Shown piece after piece: positions 45,809 through 54,649 of a stretch of 64,000 nt of DNA; the first letter of the stretch is position 1; every line of letters begins with the position of its first letter. Source of the stretch: Canibacter zhoujuaniae (GTDB lineage Bacteria; Actinomycetota; Actinomycetes; Actinomycetales; Microbacteriaceae); assembly GCF_011752015.1 (NCBI RefSeq), contig NZ_JAAIKA010000002.1, forward strand, positions 300,212-364,211, in the 5' to 3' direction. A model generated the notes under the pieces. That model was not told the origin of the DNA. It saw nothing but the letters and a program-made list of their open reading frames with translations, and did not search any database. A program made the position numbers and the translations under genes.

Positions 45809-46517
45809 TATTGTTTCAATCTTTCCCGCCTATTTTGATGCCCTAGAGCTGTCACTGTTGGGTAAAGCCCGGCAGCGCGGGCTGCTCGATGTTGCCGTCC
45901 ACGACCTGCGTGATGTCACAACAGACAAACATCGCACTGTTGATGATAAACCAGCAGGCGGTGGCGCCGGTATGGTGATGAAAGCTGAGCCCTGGGGGTT
46001 GGTGCTGGATAAAATTCTTAGCGAGTCGCCCACCGTTGCAACAGATGCTGAACCATTAATCATCTTTCCGTCACCTGCGGGTGAAGTTTTTAATCAGGGC
46101 ATGGCGCGTGAGCTTGCCGGTGAAGCACACCTTATATTTGGGTGCGGTCGTTATGAAGGCATCGATCAGCGTGTGTTTGATGAGTATGCAGAGCGTGGGC
46201 GGGTGAAGCTTGTCAGCATCGGCGACTATGTTTTAAACGGCGGTGAAGTGGCTTCGATTGCAATGATTGAAGCGATCGCCCGTCTCTTACCGGGTATGGT
46301 TGGCAACCCGGAAAGCCTTGTTGAAGAGTCGCATGAGGGTGAGAGCGGTTTGCTCGAATACCCGAGCTACACGCAGCCGGCGGTGTGGCGCGGCCGAGAA
46401 GTGCCACCGGTGCTGCTCAGCGGGAATCATAAGAAGGTCGCCGAGTGGCGTCACGCACAGCGAATCGAGCGCACTCGTCGTGTGCGCCCTGATCTGTTGC
46501 CGCCGGAAGCTGATTAG
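45798..46517 (+). CDS. trmD: tRNA (guanine(37)-N1)-methyltransferase
   Basis: Makes m1G37 to prevent frameshifting, 239 residues from GTG 45798. That start yields the standard [13 protein letters not shown] and has GAGG six bases upstream; an ATG at 45786 is an alternative. The SPOUT trefoil-knot motifs are [13 protein letters not shown] and [11 protein letters not shown], followed by [21 protein letters not shown]. It overlaps rimM by 11 nt. Confidence 0.96.
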   Translation: MRIDIVSIFPAYFDALELSLLGKARQRGLLDVAVHDLRDVTTDKHRTVDDKPAGGGAGMVMKAEPWGLVLDKILSESPTVATDAEPLIIFPSPAGEVFNQGMARELAGEAHLIFGCGRYEGIDQRVFDEYAERGRVKLVSIGDYVLNGGEVASIAMIEAIARLLPGMVGNPESLVEESHEGESGLLEYPSYTQPAVWRGREVPPVLLSGNHKKVAEWRHAQRIERTRRVRPDLLPPEAD

Positions 46518-46576
46518 GGCTCAGTGGGTACGCAGCGTGAGTTGCAAAACTGATTGAATAACCCGCTGATTCTAGT

Positions 46577-46605
46577 TTGTAAATAACCGACTAATACCGT
46601 AGAAT
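46577..46605 (+). promoter_or_regulatory. Putative rplS promoter
   Basis: TTGTAA (46577-46582) and TAGAAT (46600-46605) are separated by 17 bp. The resulting leader of about 120 nt before rplS is long enough for regulation; no known L19 leader motif was recognised. Confidence 0.6.
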
Positions 46606-46730
46606 TTATCTCTGTGTGTCAGCGCGCGCCGCTGCCGTGAGGGTGAGCGCGTCTCAAGCTAACACAAAACACTAAGTCTTGAAACTATTAATGCGTGTTC
46701 GACTTGCGGCGGGCACAGAAAGAGATGATC

Positions 46731-47081
46731 ATGCAGAAGCTTGACTTCCTTGATGCAGCATCGCTGAAGAGCGACATCCCAGACTTCCGCGCGGGCGACA
46801 CTGTTAAGGTGCACGTTAACATCGTTGAAGGTAACCGCTCACGTGTGCAGGTTTTCCAGGGTGTTGTAATCGCGCGTCACGGCGAGGGCGTTCGTGAAAC
46901 CTTCACCGTGCGCAAGATTAGCTTCCAGGTTGGGGTTGAGCGTAAATTCCCAGTGCACTCACCAGCTATCGACAAGATCGAGGTTGTAACTCGCGGTGAT
47001 GTGCGTCGTGCAAAGCTTTACTACCTGCGCGGCCTGACCGGCAAGAAGGCTAAGATTCGCGAAAAGCGCGACGACGTCTAA
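46731..47081 (+). CDS. rplS: 50S ribosomal protein L19
   Basis: A 116-residue bL19 starting [19 protein letters not shown], with the [22 protein letters not shown] core and the usual [19 protein letters not shown] end. ATG 46731 is chosen because AGAAAGAG sits seven bases upstream; an ATG six bases earlier would touch that site. Followed by a strong terminator. Confidence 0.97.
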   Translation: MQKLDFLDAASLKSDIPDFRAGDTVKVHVNIVEGNRSRVQVFQGVVIARHGEGVRETFTVRKISFQVGVERKFPVHSPAIDKIEVVTRGDVRRAKLYYLRGLTGKKAKIREKRDDV

Positions 47082-47160
47082 ACCGTTAACTACTTATAGG
47101 GCATAACCCGGCCTTAGGCTAATTCCTTAACTAGGATCGGTCTGCACGGGTTTCCTTCTG

Positions 47161-47208
47161 CAAGGGTCTGAATCTGATACTGCATCGGATTCAGACCCTT
47201 GCCGTTTT
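47161..47208 (+). terminator. Terminator of rplS
   Basis: CAAGGGTCTGAATC pairs over 14 bases with GATTCAGACCCTTG (47188-47201), followed by CCGTTTTA. Confidence 0.88.
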
Positions 47209-47316
47209 ATGACAGCTGCCAAGATGCAACCTTGCGCAGCTGAGAGAAACAGGCCTGCCTTTAAGCAGCCCAGCGGCTAAACTCGTGGCTAGAAAAAGCT
47301 CGCGAAAGGGTGCAAA

Positions 47317-48372
47317 ATGTTTTCTTTCTCATCTCTCGAACTGCCTATTGTTGGAGCCCCTATGGCTGGTGGGGTGAGCACGCCTGAGCTTGCGGCAGCA
47401 GTGTCTGCAGCGGGTGGTCTAGGCTTTGTGGCGGGTGGCTACCTCTCTGCCGAGAGCCTGGCAGAGCAGATTCAGAAGACCAAAGCACTTACCGATCTGC
47501 CTTTCGGTGTCAATCTTTTTATGCCCGTGACAGACGAACAGCTGCCGTCTGACGCAGATAAGCAGCTGACAGAGTTCGCTACTGCTTTAGATTCTGTAAG
47601 TCAGCAGCTAGGAGCCGAGTTGGGTGAGGCAAAAGCCAGTGCCGAAAGCGAAGCTCGGGTTTTTGATGAGCTTATACAGGTGTGTGTTTCCCAGACGGTT
47701 GCCGTTGTAACCTTCACTTTCGGCTGCCCACCCACCGAGCTGGTGCGCAGGCTTAAGGATTCTGGTTCCCTCGTTGGTGTAACCGTTACCAAACCTGAAG
47801 ACGCCGTGGTTGCTGCGCAAGCGGGTGCTGATTTTCTCTGCGTGCAGGGGCCTGCCGCTGGTGGGCATCAGTCAACATTTAGTGTGTCTGATGAGTTAAA
47901 TCAGCTACCGCTGTTGCAGCTGATTGAGCAGATACGCAGCGTATGTTCTTTGCCGCTGATTGCCGCAGGTGGGATCCGCACCGGCGCGCAGGTGCGAGAG
48001 CTGCTAGATGCTGGCGCTGTTGCTGTGCAGATCGGCACCCCGCTGCTCTTAGCAGACGAGGCGGGCACCTCGGCGACGCAGCGCGAGGTGCTGCAGTCGT
48101 TGGAGCGGGAGACGGTTTTGACGAGGGCTTTTACCGGGCGCTTTGCGCGGGCTATCAAAAATAGTTGGGCAGAGCGATACCATGAAACAGCCCCTGCAAT
48201 CTATCCCGGGGTGCATGAGATAACCGCTCCTTTGCGACGCGCAGCAGCAAGTACAGGAGCGCACGAATGGACTCACATTTGGGCGGGTGAGCCGTACACC
48301 GGTCTAGCTGCAGGGCCTGCTGCAAAGATACTGCGCCAGCTAGCCCCAGCAGTAAACGCTGAAACTGATTGA
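47317..48372 (+). CDS. Nitronate monooxygenase (2-nitropropane dioxygenase family)
   Basis: A 351-residue FMN-dependent TIM-barrel enzyme that oxidises toxic alkyl nitronates. It begins PIVGAPMAGGVSTPELAAAVSAAGGLGFVAGG and has the active-site histidine in AAGGHQS. The flavin phosphate loops are IAAGGIRTGAQV and AVQIGTPLLLADEAGTS. Some members instead act as enoyl-ACP reductases, so the substrate is not sure. AAAGGG precedes the ATG. Confidence 0.88.
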   Translation: MFSFSSLELPIVGAPMAGGVSTPELAAAVSAAGGLGFVAGGYLSAESLAEQIQKTKALTDLPFGVNLFMPVTDEQLPSDADKQLTEFATALDSVSQQLGAELGEAKASAESEARVFDELIQVCVSQTVAVVTFTFGCPPTELVRRLKDSGSLVGVTVTKPEDAVVAAQAGADFLCVQGPAAGGHQSTFSVSDELNQLPLLQLIEQIRSVCSLPLIAAGGIRTGAQVRELLDAGAVAVQIGTPLLLADEAGTSATQREVLQSLERETVLTRAFTGRFARAIKNSWAERYHETAPAIYPGVHEITAPLRRAAASTGAHEWTHIWAGEPYTGLAAGPAAKILRQLAPAVNAETD

Positions 48373-48517
48373 GCGCGGTTAAACTCCTGGCGAGGGATCT
48401 GCGTAACTATGCAGGCTAGATCGAAAGACACAGTCTGTTTTACCGTATTTGAGTTCTTGGCATTAGGTTGCGGCTAAACTGGTGATCTCACCTAGATCCT
48501 TCAACTAAGACGAAAAC

Positions 48518-49225
48518 GTGCAGAACTCCGAAACCTCAGCTAAAAAACCAGGCGGCGCCCTCACCTTCATCCGCGATCTCATCGTTATTGTGCTGGTCGC
48601 GCTCCTCATCTCGTTCGTTTTGAAAACCTTCCTGATCCGCTCTTTTTTCATTCCCTCAAGTTCGATGGAAACCACCCTGAAGGTTAATGACCGGGTGATG
48701 GTGAATCAGCTGGTGCCAGACATGGTGGGTTTAAATCGCGGTGACGTTGTGGTTTTCAGCGATCCAGGAGGCTGGATTCTATCTGTGCCACAGAAGAACG
48801 ATAGCGCTCTGGGTAAGTTCATGCAGTTCATTGGGTTGGCTGCTGAAGATGACGCCAGCTACCTGATAAAGCGGGTTATTGGGCTGCCCGGCGACCACGT
48901 GGTGTGCTGCGATGCACGGGGGCGACTGAGCATTAACGGGGAAACACTAGACGAAACCTATTTGTCTGAGGAGACTCGCAACCATCCTGGGCCGTACACT
49001 GAGTTCGATGTGACCGTCCCCGAAAATGCGCTGTGGGTGCTCGGCGATAACCGCTTTGCGTCACGGGATAGTCGCTTTAACACTGATCAGCCGGGGCGCG
49101 GATTTGTGCCGATTGATAACGTGGTTGGGCGTGCCTTCGTTTTGAACTGGCCGCTCGATCGTTTCACCTGGCTCGACAACTATGCGGAAGTTTTTAAAAA
49201 AGTTCCCGACCCCTCTGACAAATAG
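48518..49225 (+). CDS. lepB: Signal peptidase I
   Basis: Cleaves Sec and Tat signal peptides outside the membrane. The 235-residue protein has one N-terminal membrane anchor (about 20-39). It has the catalytic serine S49 in FIPSSSME, the lysine base K118 in YLIKRVIGLPGDH and the GDNRFASRDSR box. GTG start. It follows the ribosomal and SRP genes in the standard actinobacterial order and is 4 nt ahead of rnhB. Confidence 0.96.
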   Translation: MQNSETSAKKPGGALTFIRDLIVIVLVALLISFVLKTFLIRSFFIPSSSMETTLKVNDRVMVNQLVPDMVGLNRGDVVVFSDPGGWILSVPQKNDSALGKFMQFIGLAAEDDASYLIKRVIGLPGDHVVCCDARGRLSINGETLDETYLSEETRNHPGPYTEFDVTVPENALWVLGDNRFASRDSRFNTDQPGRGFVPIDNVVGRAFVLNWPLDRFTWLDNYAEVFKKVPDPSDK

Positions 49226-49229
49226 CCGC

Positions 49230-49877
49230 ATGAATATCTCAAACTGCGCAAAAGACCCAACGCTCGATTACGAATTTGAGTTGCTCACCAAAGCGCCGCT
49301 TGTGATCGGTCTCGACGAAGTTGGGCGTGGGGCGATTGCCGGCCCTGTTGCAGTTGGTGCCCAAGTTTTTACGCCGGATGCCGGAGAGATTCCAGCCGGT
49401 TTGCGAGATTCAAAACTGCTGACCGAAAAACGGCGGGAGGCTGTGGCGCCGCTGTTAGACGTTTGGGGTGCGGGCTCTGTCGCCTTTGGCGCAGCAGCAG
49501 AAATAGACGCAAACGGGATCACCGAAATGCTCGGCCGCACAGCCCGTGCGGCGCTGATCATGCTGCACGCGGCGGGCATTCCGGTGCAGCATGCTGTTAT
49601 TTTGCTCGACGGTAAACACGATTGGCTCAGCCCACAACTTAATTCACCGCTCACTGTGGTCACTAGGGTGGGGGCGGATCGCGCGTGTGCGACAGTTGCG
49701 GCAGCTAGTGTGCGCGCAAAGGTGCAGCGTGATCGCTTTATGATCGCAGCAGCGAAAGATTTCCCACACTATGCATGGGAGAGCAATAAAGGGTACGGTT
49801 CGAAAGCGCACTTCGCCGGTATTGCAACACACGGGCTCACCGAGCTGCACCGTAAAACCTGGATCAGAATGCCCTAA
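49230..49877 (+). CDS. rnhB: Ribonuclease HII
   Basis: Removes ribonucleotides and RNA primers from DNA. 215 residues from ATG 49230; an ATG at 49182 lies inside lepB and would add an unrelated tail. The metal site is formed by D and E of GLDEVGRGAIAGPV, D of ILLDGKHDW and D of RVGADRACATVAAASVRAKVQRD. No clear ribosome site, so coupling with lepB is likely. Confidence 0.95.
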   Translation: MNISNCAKDPTLDYEFELLTKAPLVIGLDEVGRGAIAGPVAVGAQVFTPDAGEIPAGLRDSKLLTEKRREAVAPLLDVWGAGSVAFGAAAEIDANGITEMLGRTARAALIMLHAAGIPVQHAVILLDGKHDWLSPQLNSPLTVVTRVGADRACATVAAASVRAKVQRDRFMIAAAKDFPHYAWESNKGYGSKAHFAGIATHGLTELHRKTWIRMP

Positions 49878-49956
49878 ATCAGCGATTTTTCGCGCCTTTT
49901 GAAGGGGACGCAAGCTCTTCATTAAATTCACAGGAATTTTTTCTTACGCTGCGAAG

Positions 49957-49975
49957 TTAGGTAATGCTATCTTTC
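49957..49975. promoter_or_regulatory. DtxR/IdeR-like iron box, upstream copy
   Basis: The 19 bases starting TTAGGTAATGCTATC match the DtxR consensus TTAGGTTAGSCTAACCTAA at 13 positions, including a perfect TTAGGT half. It ends directly before the cloverleaf element and overlaps a possible -10 (TATCTT). The target would be the HtaA surface protein at 50102. Confidence 0.45.
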
Positions 49976-50049
49976 ATCTGTGTGCCGATTTTCGGCTGGC
50001 AAGCACTACGTAGTGCTTGTCTAAACTGCGTGCACGCAGTTACACAGAT
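49976..50049. repeat. Cloverleaf of nested perfect inverted repeats
   Basis: Four perfect pairings are packed into 74 nt. The outer arm is ATCTGTGT (49976-49983) with ACACAGAT (50042-50049). Inside are GCCGA-TTT-TCGGC (49984-49996), the 20-bp palindrome CAAGCACTACGTAGTGCTTG (50000-50019) and the 18-bp palindrome AACTGCGTGCACGCAGTT (50024-50041), with joints of 0, 3, 4 and 0 nt. The plan and size mimic a tRNA, but there is no T-loop (TTCRA), no D-loop GG, and the middle arms have 4-nt loops. It may be a structured leader RNA, a cruciform DNA signal or a protein-binding element. Confidence 0.7.
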
Positions 50050-50067
50050 TAATTTACGTTTACCTAA
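50049..50067. promoter_or_regulatory. DtxR/IdeR-like iron box, downstream copy
   Basis: Read on the minus strand, this begins TTAGGTAAACGTAAATTAA and matches the DtxR consensus at 14 of 19 positions with a perfect TTAGGT half. It starts on the last base of the cloverleaf and lies 35 nt before the HtaA gene start. Confidence 0.45.
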
Positions 50068-50101
50068 GTGCTAAATGTCCTTGTGACATGAGGAGTATTA
50101 C

Positions 50102-52936
50102 ATGCATAGAAGCAAGTGGAGGGCAGGTATAGCTGCCGTTGCACTCTCCGGGGTGCTAGCTACCTCCCTCCTTGTACCGGTCACAGCGCAAGCTGCTGAA
50201 TCAGAAATCACTGACGCAGTCTTTGAGTGGGGTTTGAACGCAGAATCAGGCAGTGCGGGGTACGCACCAAGAACCTGTAACTTCCTTGGTGCTGGTGTGT
50301 CTGGAGATAATGAGTCTTCCAGCATCTGGCAGGGCAAACAGGAAGAAAACGGCAAGGTGTTTGTTAACCCTGCAAACTCTGACGTGATGTGGCGTCAAAA
50401 TGACGATAACACCTCAATTCTGAAGCCAAACAGCAACGGAGAATTGGTGCCAACCACCTGGGACACCAAGTGCCAGACTCGAGATGGCTCGCGCACAAAC
50501 ACTTCAGGAAAAACCTCAGAAAATATTGTGCGCATCGTTAAGGGCACCGGAACTGTTGATCCTGAAACAAACTCCGCACAAATCCGCTGGTTTGGCTCAT
50601 TCTCAGTGATCTACTACTCGGGAATGACCTACTGGAGCGTTGTTAACCCGAAACTCAACGTTGTAAACGGTGAGGGTGTGCTCACAGGGCGCCTTTCTGG
50701 ATACGGCACGTCCATGGAGGATCAGAGCCAGTGGAAGCGGTTGCGTGCTCGTGAAGTAACTCTCGCCACCCTAAAAAATGTCACGGTAACTGACAGTGGC
50801 ATTAAAGTGACACCCGAATACAAGGGTGTTGAAATTACTCCGCCGTTGGGCGGAACCCAGGCGCGCACCGGAGCGAACTGGGGTGCATGGCCGCAAGAAT
50901 TTGTTGACTTCCAAGGAGAAACAGGGCAGGCAGCTTACTGGTACTCCAGCGGTGGTTCAGCAGACTCGCGTAAAGTGCCGACAGAAATTGGTATTAGCTA
51001 CACAACCCCCAACCTTGTGACCCACGCTGTCACAGTCGAGGGTGGTAAGGCCTCTCAGGCGCAAGCAGCTAAAGGCGAGAAAGTTACGTTAACCGCCTCT
51101 GTGCCTGAGGGTAAACGCTTTGTTGAGTGGCGCACCGAAACTGCTGGTGTGTCATTTGCTAATGCGAAAGACGCTAACACCAGTTTTATGATGCCGGCTA
51201 GCGCCGTCGCCGTCACAGCAGTCTTTGAAGATAAACCTGCGGCGGTAGCGCATGCGATCACCGTGACCGGCGGCACAGCCTCAGCGCAAACTGCGCTTGC
51301 GGGAGAGACCGTAACCATCACAGCGCAGGTGCCAGAAAATCATCACTTCCTGCGTTGGACGAGCGAAACTCCCGGCGTTGAGCCAACAGCCTGGACCAGC
51401 CCGCAAACATCCTTCACAATGCCGGATGCAGATGTTAAGCTCACCGCTACTTTTGGGCGCAATACTGCTCCCACCAACCGTGCGAGTGCTTCGGTAACTG
51501 TTGAGCCGCATGAGAATCTTGATCCGGCAGCACGGAATGTGCTTACCATTAGCGGTAAAGACTTTGTTAGTGACGCTGCACGGAATGGTGTCTACGTGGT
51601 TGTTAGCGAAGAAGCCATGTGGAAGCCGGGGGAGTACGTTAGAACACAAGGGCTCGGTGAGGGCGAATTTATTGCCGCTCAGTGGGTAACCCCAGAACAG
51701 CTCAAGGCTAATGACGGCGCCTTCAAAATAGATGTTGTTTTGGCGGCAAACAGTATGGATCGCAACAAGACCTACTATGCCGGAACAATGGCTGCGCACG
51801 CCCTGGCGCTGACTGAACGCTCTATCGACCGTGCAGAAAAGCTGTCATTTAAGGCGATTGATTACGATCCAAACGCGATCTTCGCACCGGATACTGTTGC
51901 AGCAACTGTGCAGGAGAAGGGTGACGTTGCTGCCGAATGGAGCTATTCTGGCGCAACTCCAGCCCGCGGCTGGGAGGTGCTGATCACCTGTGTGGAGCAG
52001 TGCTCAGATCCGCTCTACCAGAGCAAGCAAAAGAACCTCTCTGATCCTGAAGCGCGTTCTGAAACCTTCAGCTCTGTTCCTAATGGTGTCTACACCGTTT
52101 CTGTTCGCTCTGCCGGCTGGTACGGAAATGAATACAAGCAAACAGATTGGGTTGTTTCTGACAAGCTATACATCGGGGTGGAGAAGCAGGCTGACTCAAA
52201 CACCGAGCCAGGTGACTCAAACGCTGAGCCGGTTGCTCCGACTGAAGAGCCTACGCAGCCTGCAACTCCGAGTGATGATCCAGCTCAGTCTGACACTTCG
52301 GCTCAGTCAGAGACCCCGACCGATAAGCCAAGTGAGCCGGTTGCCCCAGCTGATAAACCAAGTGAGCCTGCCGCTCCGGCAGTGCCTGCTGAGACTGACG
52401 ACGCAGGCACAGAAGCTCCTGCCGCGGATACGAATGACGCACCAGCAGACGCGGATAACACACCAGCGGATAACGCACCCGCGACTGTGAAACCGCAGCT
52501 CACCCTCTCACAGACTGAGCTTGCAGTGGGAGATGCCCTAGATATCCTTGCAGCCGGATTTATCCCGGGAACTGAAGTCACCTTTGAGGTGCACTCTGAT
52601 CCGCTCGTTATTGGCACAGTCAAAGCTGATGCGCAAGGGGCTGCCTCTCTCGCATGGAAGGTGCCTAGCACTCTGCCAGCGGGGTCACACACTGTGATTG
52701 CTACCGGCCTTGCACGCAGCGCAGATGGCGCAGAGCAGAAGGTGAGTGTCTCTCAGGAAATCACCATCAAAGCTGCAGCATCAGGGGCTACACAAGCGGC
52801 TCCTGTGACAGCGAGCGGGAAGCAAACCCTCGCCAACACAGGCGCTCCTGACGCTACCCTGGCTCTCCTAATCGGAGCCGGAGTGCTTGCTCTTGGTGGT
52901 GCGCTTCTCACAGCGCGCCGCCGCACACGGAGCTAA
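50102..52936 (+). CDS. HtaA-domain surface protein with LAXTG cell-wall anchor
   Basis: A 944-residue secreted protein. A signal peptide (cleavage after VTAQA, about residue 32) is followed by an HtaA domain (about 36-235), the fold that binds heme in corynebacterial HtaA. Two InlB-B/Flg_new_2-like repeats follow (about 307-376 and 383-450, each ending in MP...VTAxF). Next come a middle region with two cysteines (CVEQC), a Pro/Glu/Ser/Thr-rich wall spacer (about 694-796), an Ig-like repeat and the sorting signal LANTG (910-914). A membrane helix and RRRTRS end the chain. LAXTG is the sortase E motif. ATGAGGAG precedes the start. Heme binding is inferred from the domain. Confidence 0.88.
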   Translation: MHRSKWRAGIAAVALSGVLATSLLVPVTAQAAESEITDAVFEWGLNAESGSAGYAPRTCNFLGAGVSGDNESSSIWQGKQEENGKVFVNPANSDVMWRQNDDNTSILKPNSNGELVPTTWDTKCQTRDGSRTNTSGKTSENIVRIVKGTGTVDPETNSAQIRWFGSFSVIYYSGMTYWSVVNPKLNVVNGEGVLTGRLSGYGTSMEDQSQWKRLRAREVTLATLKNVTVTDSGIKVTPEYKGVEITPPLGGTQARTGANWGAWPQEFVDFQGETGQAAYWYSSGGSADSRKVPTEIGISYTTPNLVTHAVTVEGGKASQAQAAKGEKVTLTASVPEGKRFVEWRTETAGVSFANAKDANTSFMMPASAVAVTAVFEDKPAAVAHAITVTGGTASAQTALAGETVTITAQVPENHHFLRWTSETPGVEPTAWTSPQTSFTMPDADVKLTATFGRNTAPTNRASASVTVEPHENLDPAARNVLTISGKDFVSDAARNGVYVVVSEEAMWKPGEYVRTQGLGEGEFIAAQWVTPEQLKANDGAFKIDVVLAANSMDRNKTYYAGTMAAHALALTERSIDRAEKLSFKAIDYDPNAIFAPDTVAATVQEKGDVAAEWSYSGATPARGWEVLITCVEQCSDPLYQSKQKNLSDPEARSETFSSVPNGVYTVSVRSAGWYGNEYKQTDWVVSDKLYIGVEKQADSNTEPGDSNAEPVAPTEEPTQPATPSDDPAQSDTSAQSETPTDKPSEPVAPADKPSEPAAPAVPAETDDAGTEAPAADTNDAPADADNTPADNAPATVKPQLTLSQTELAVGDALDILAAGFIPGTEVTFEVHSDPLVIGTVKADAQGAASLAWKVPSTLPAGSHTVIATGLARSADGAEQKVSVSQEITIKAAASGATQAAPVTASGKQTLANTGAPDATLALLIGAGVLALGGALLTARRRTRS

Positions 52937-52951
52937 AACTCAACGCTAAAA

Positions 52952-52998
52952 AAGCTCCCCTGCGACTGCAATATACGCCAGTCGTAGGGGAGCTTCTC
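52952..52998 (+). terminator. Terminator of the HtaA protein gene
   Basis: AAGCTCCCCTGCGACTG pairs over 17 bases, with one G-T wobble, with CAGTCGTAGGGGAGCTT, around a 10-nt loop. The T tract (CTCATATCT) is poor, but the stem is very stable. Confidence 0.75.
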
Positions 52999-53067
52999 AT
53001 ATCTGCTGCCGCGCACAAAAATAACAAGCAGGGGATCCTCTAACCTTTGCAGGGTACATTTATAGGC

Positions 53068-53883
53068 GTGAAGCAGAAGTTTCCAGAACTTGATACAACC
53101 CTACCCATCGGCGTTTTCGACTCTGGTGTTGGCGGCTTAACAGTTGCGCGCGCAATTAGGGATCAGCTGCCAAATGAAGCAATAATTTACCTCGGCGACA
53201 CCGCCCGCAACCCCTACGGCACAAAACCCATAAAAGAGGTGCGTGAATACTCGCTTGAAATGCTCGACAGGCTGGTTGCAGAGGGCGTGAAGATGCTTGT
53301 GATTGCCTGCAACACCGCCTCCACAGCAGTGCTGCGCGATGCATACGAACGCTACGATGTGCCGGTGGTAGAAGTGATTCGCCCCACGGTGCGCAGCGCG
53401 ATTGCCCTAACCCGCAACGGCAATATTGGGCTTATCGGCACCCAAGCAACAGTAAAAAGTCGTGTGTACGACGATTTCTGCGCTGTGCACGGCGGAGTTG
53501 ACCTGATTAGTCAGGCGGCACCCCGCTTTGTTGAGCTCGTTGAAGCTGGCACAACCGCAGGCCCAGAAGTGGAGGATGTCGCTAAGCGCTATCTCGAGCC
53601 GCTAATCGCAGCCGACATCGATACTCTAATTCTTGGCTGCACCCACTACCCGTTCTTGCAGGGCGCGATTAGACACACCGTCGGCCCCAATGTGGCCTTA
53701 GTTACCAGTGACACTGAAACCGCCAACGAGGTCTATCGTGTGCTGCGCAAGCTCGACCTTTTAAACCCACAAGACCATCCGCCTCAGATACGGTTTGAGG
53801 CGACGGGCAGAGATACCGGCTCGTTTAAAGCGCTCGCGCAAACAATGCTCGGCCTGCAAATCGACAGTGTGACGCGTATCTAA
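53068..53883 (+). CDS. murI: Glutamate racemase
   Basis: Makes D-glutamate for peptidoglycan. The two catalytic cysteines are in VIACNTAST and LGCTHYPF, and the N-terminal GVFDSGVGGLTVARA holds the aspartate. Starting at GTG 53068 gives 271 residues; TTG 53047 would give 278 and cannot be excluded, since neither start has an ideal ribosome site. rph follows after 25 nt with its own AAAGGA. Confidence 0.95.
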   Translation: MKQKFPELDTTLPIGVFDSGVGGLTVARAIRDQLPNEAIIYLGDTARNPYGTKPIKEVREYSLEMLDRLVAEGVKMLVIACNTASTAVLRDAYERYDVPVVEVIRPTVRSAIALTRNGNIGLIGTQATVKSRVYDDFCAVHGGVDLISQAAPRFVELVEAGTTAGPEVEDVAKRYLEPLIAADIDTLILGCTHYPFLQGAIRHTVGPNVALVTSDTETANEVYRVLRKLDLLNPQDHPPQIRFEATGRDTGSFKALAQTMLGLQIDSVTRI

Positions 53884-53908
53884 CACGCGCATTTAAGAAA
53901 GGACAAAC

Positions 53909-54649
53909 ATGACCCAGACCCGATTTGACGGCCGCACCCCGGAACAGCTGCGCGACATAAAAATCGAACGCGGCTGGAGTGAACAGGCCGAAGGATCAGC
54001 GCTTGTAAGTTTCGGCAAGACAAAGGTGCTGTGCACAGCAAGCTTCACCAACGAGGTGCCCCGCTGGAAAAAGGGGGAGGGCACCGGCTGGGTGACAGCA
54101 GAGTACGCAATGCTGCCGCGCGCGACCAGTGAGCGCACGGGTCGCGAATCAGTGCGCGGTAAAATTGGGGGCCGCACCCACGAAATTTCACGTCTCATCG
54201 GGCGCAGTTTGCGCGCTGTAGTTGACACCAAAGCCCTCGGTGAAAACACTATTGTCATCGACTGTGATGTGCTGCAGGCAGACGGCGGCACCCGCACAGC
54301 CAGCATTACGGGAGCTTATGTCGCGCTCGCAGAAGCTGTTGCGTGGGCGAAAGAAAGAAAGTTTATTCCTTTGAGAAATAGGGTGCTCACCGACTCTGTC
54401 GCTGCGGTGTCTGTTGGTATCGTTAACGGCCAAGCTGTGGCAGATTTGCCGTATATTGAAGACTCAACCGCTGAAACAGATATGAACGTTGTGATGACAG
54501 GTTCTGGCGACTTCGTTGAGGTGCAGGGAACGGCAGAGGGGGCTCCTTTTACGCGCGATGAGCTGGCGCAACTGCTCGATCTTGCAGAGGCCGCAAACAG
54601 TCAGTTGCGCGCCGCACAGGAAGCGGCTTTGCAAGGAGTTGAGTTCTAA
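53909..54649 (+). CDS. rph: Ribonuclease PH
   Basis: A phosphorolytic 3' exonuclease that trims tRNA precursors. The 246-residue protein shows [19 protein letters not shown] at the start and [33 protein letters not shown]. It also has [18 protein letters not shown] and the phosphate-site [30 protein letters not shown] precedes the ATG. rdgB starts immediately after its stop. Confidence 0.97.
   Translation: MTQTRFDGRTPEQLRDIKIERGWSEQAEGSALVSFGKTKVLCTASFTNEVPRWKKGEGTGWVTAEYAMLPRATSERTGRESVRGKIGGRTHEISRLIGRSLRAVVDTKALGENTIVIDCDVLQADGGTRTASITGAYVALAEAVAWAKERKFIPLRNRVLTDSVAAVSVGIVNGQAVADLPYIEDSTAETDMNVVMTGSGDFVEVQGTAEGAPFTRDELAQLLDLAEAANSQLRAAQEAALQGVEF

Noticed and set aside
49976..50049. Cloverleaf element as a true tRNA gene
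   Set aside because: Arms have tRNA-like order and total length, but the T-loop TTCRA, the D-loop GG, a 7-nt anticodon loop and conserved positions 8 and 14 are absent, and the arms are near-perfect palindromes.
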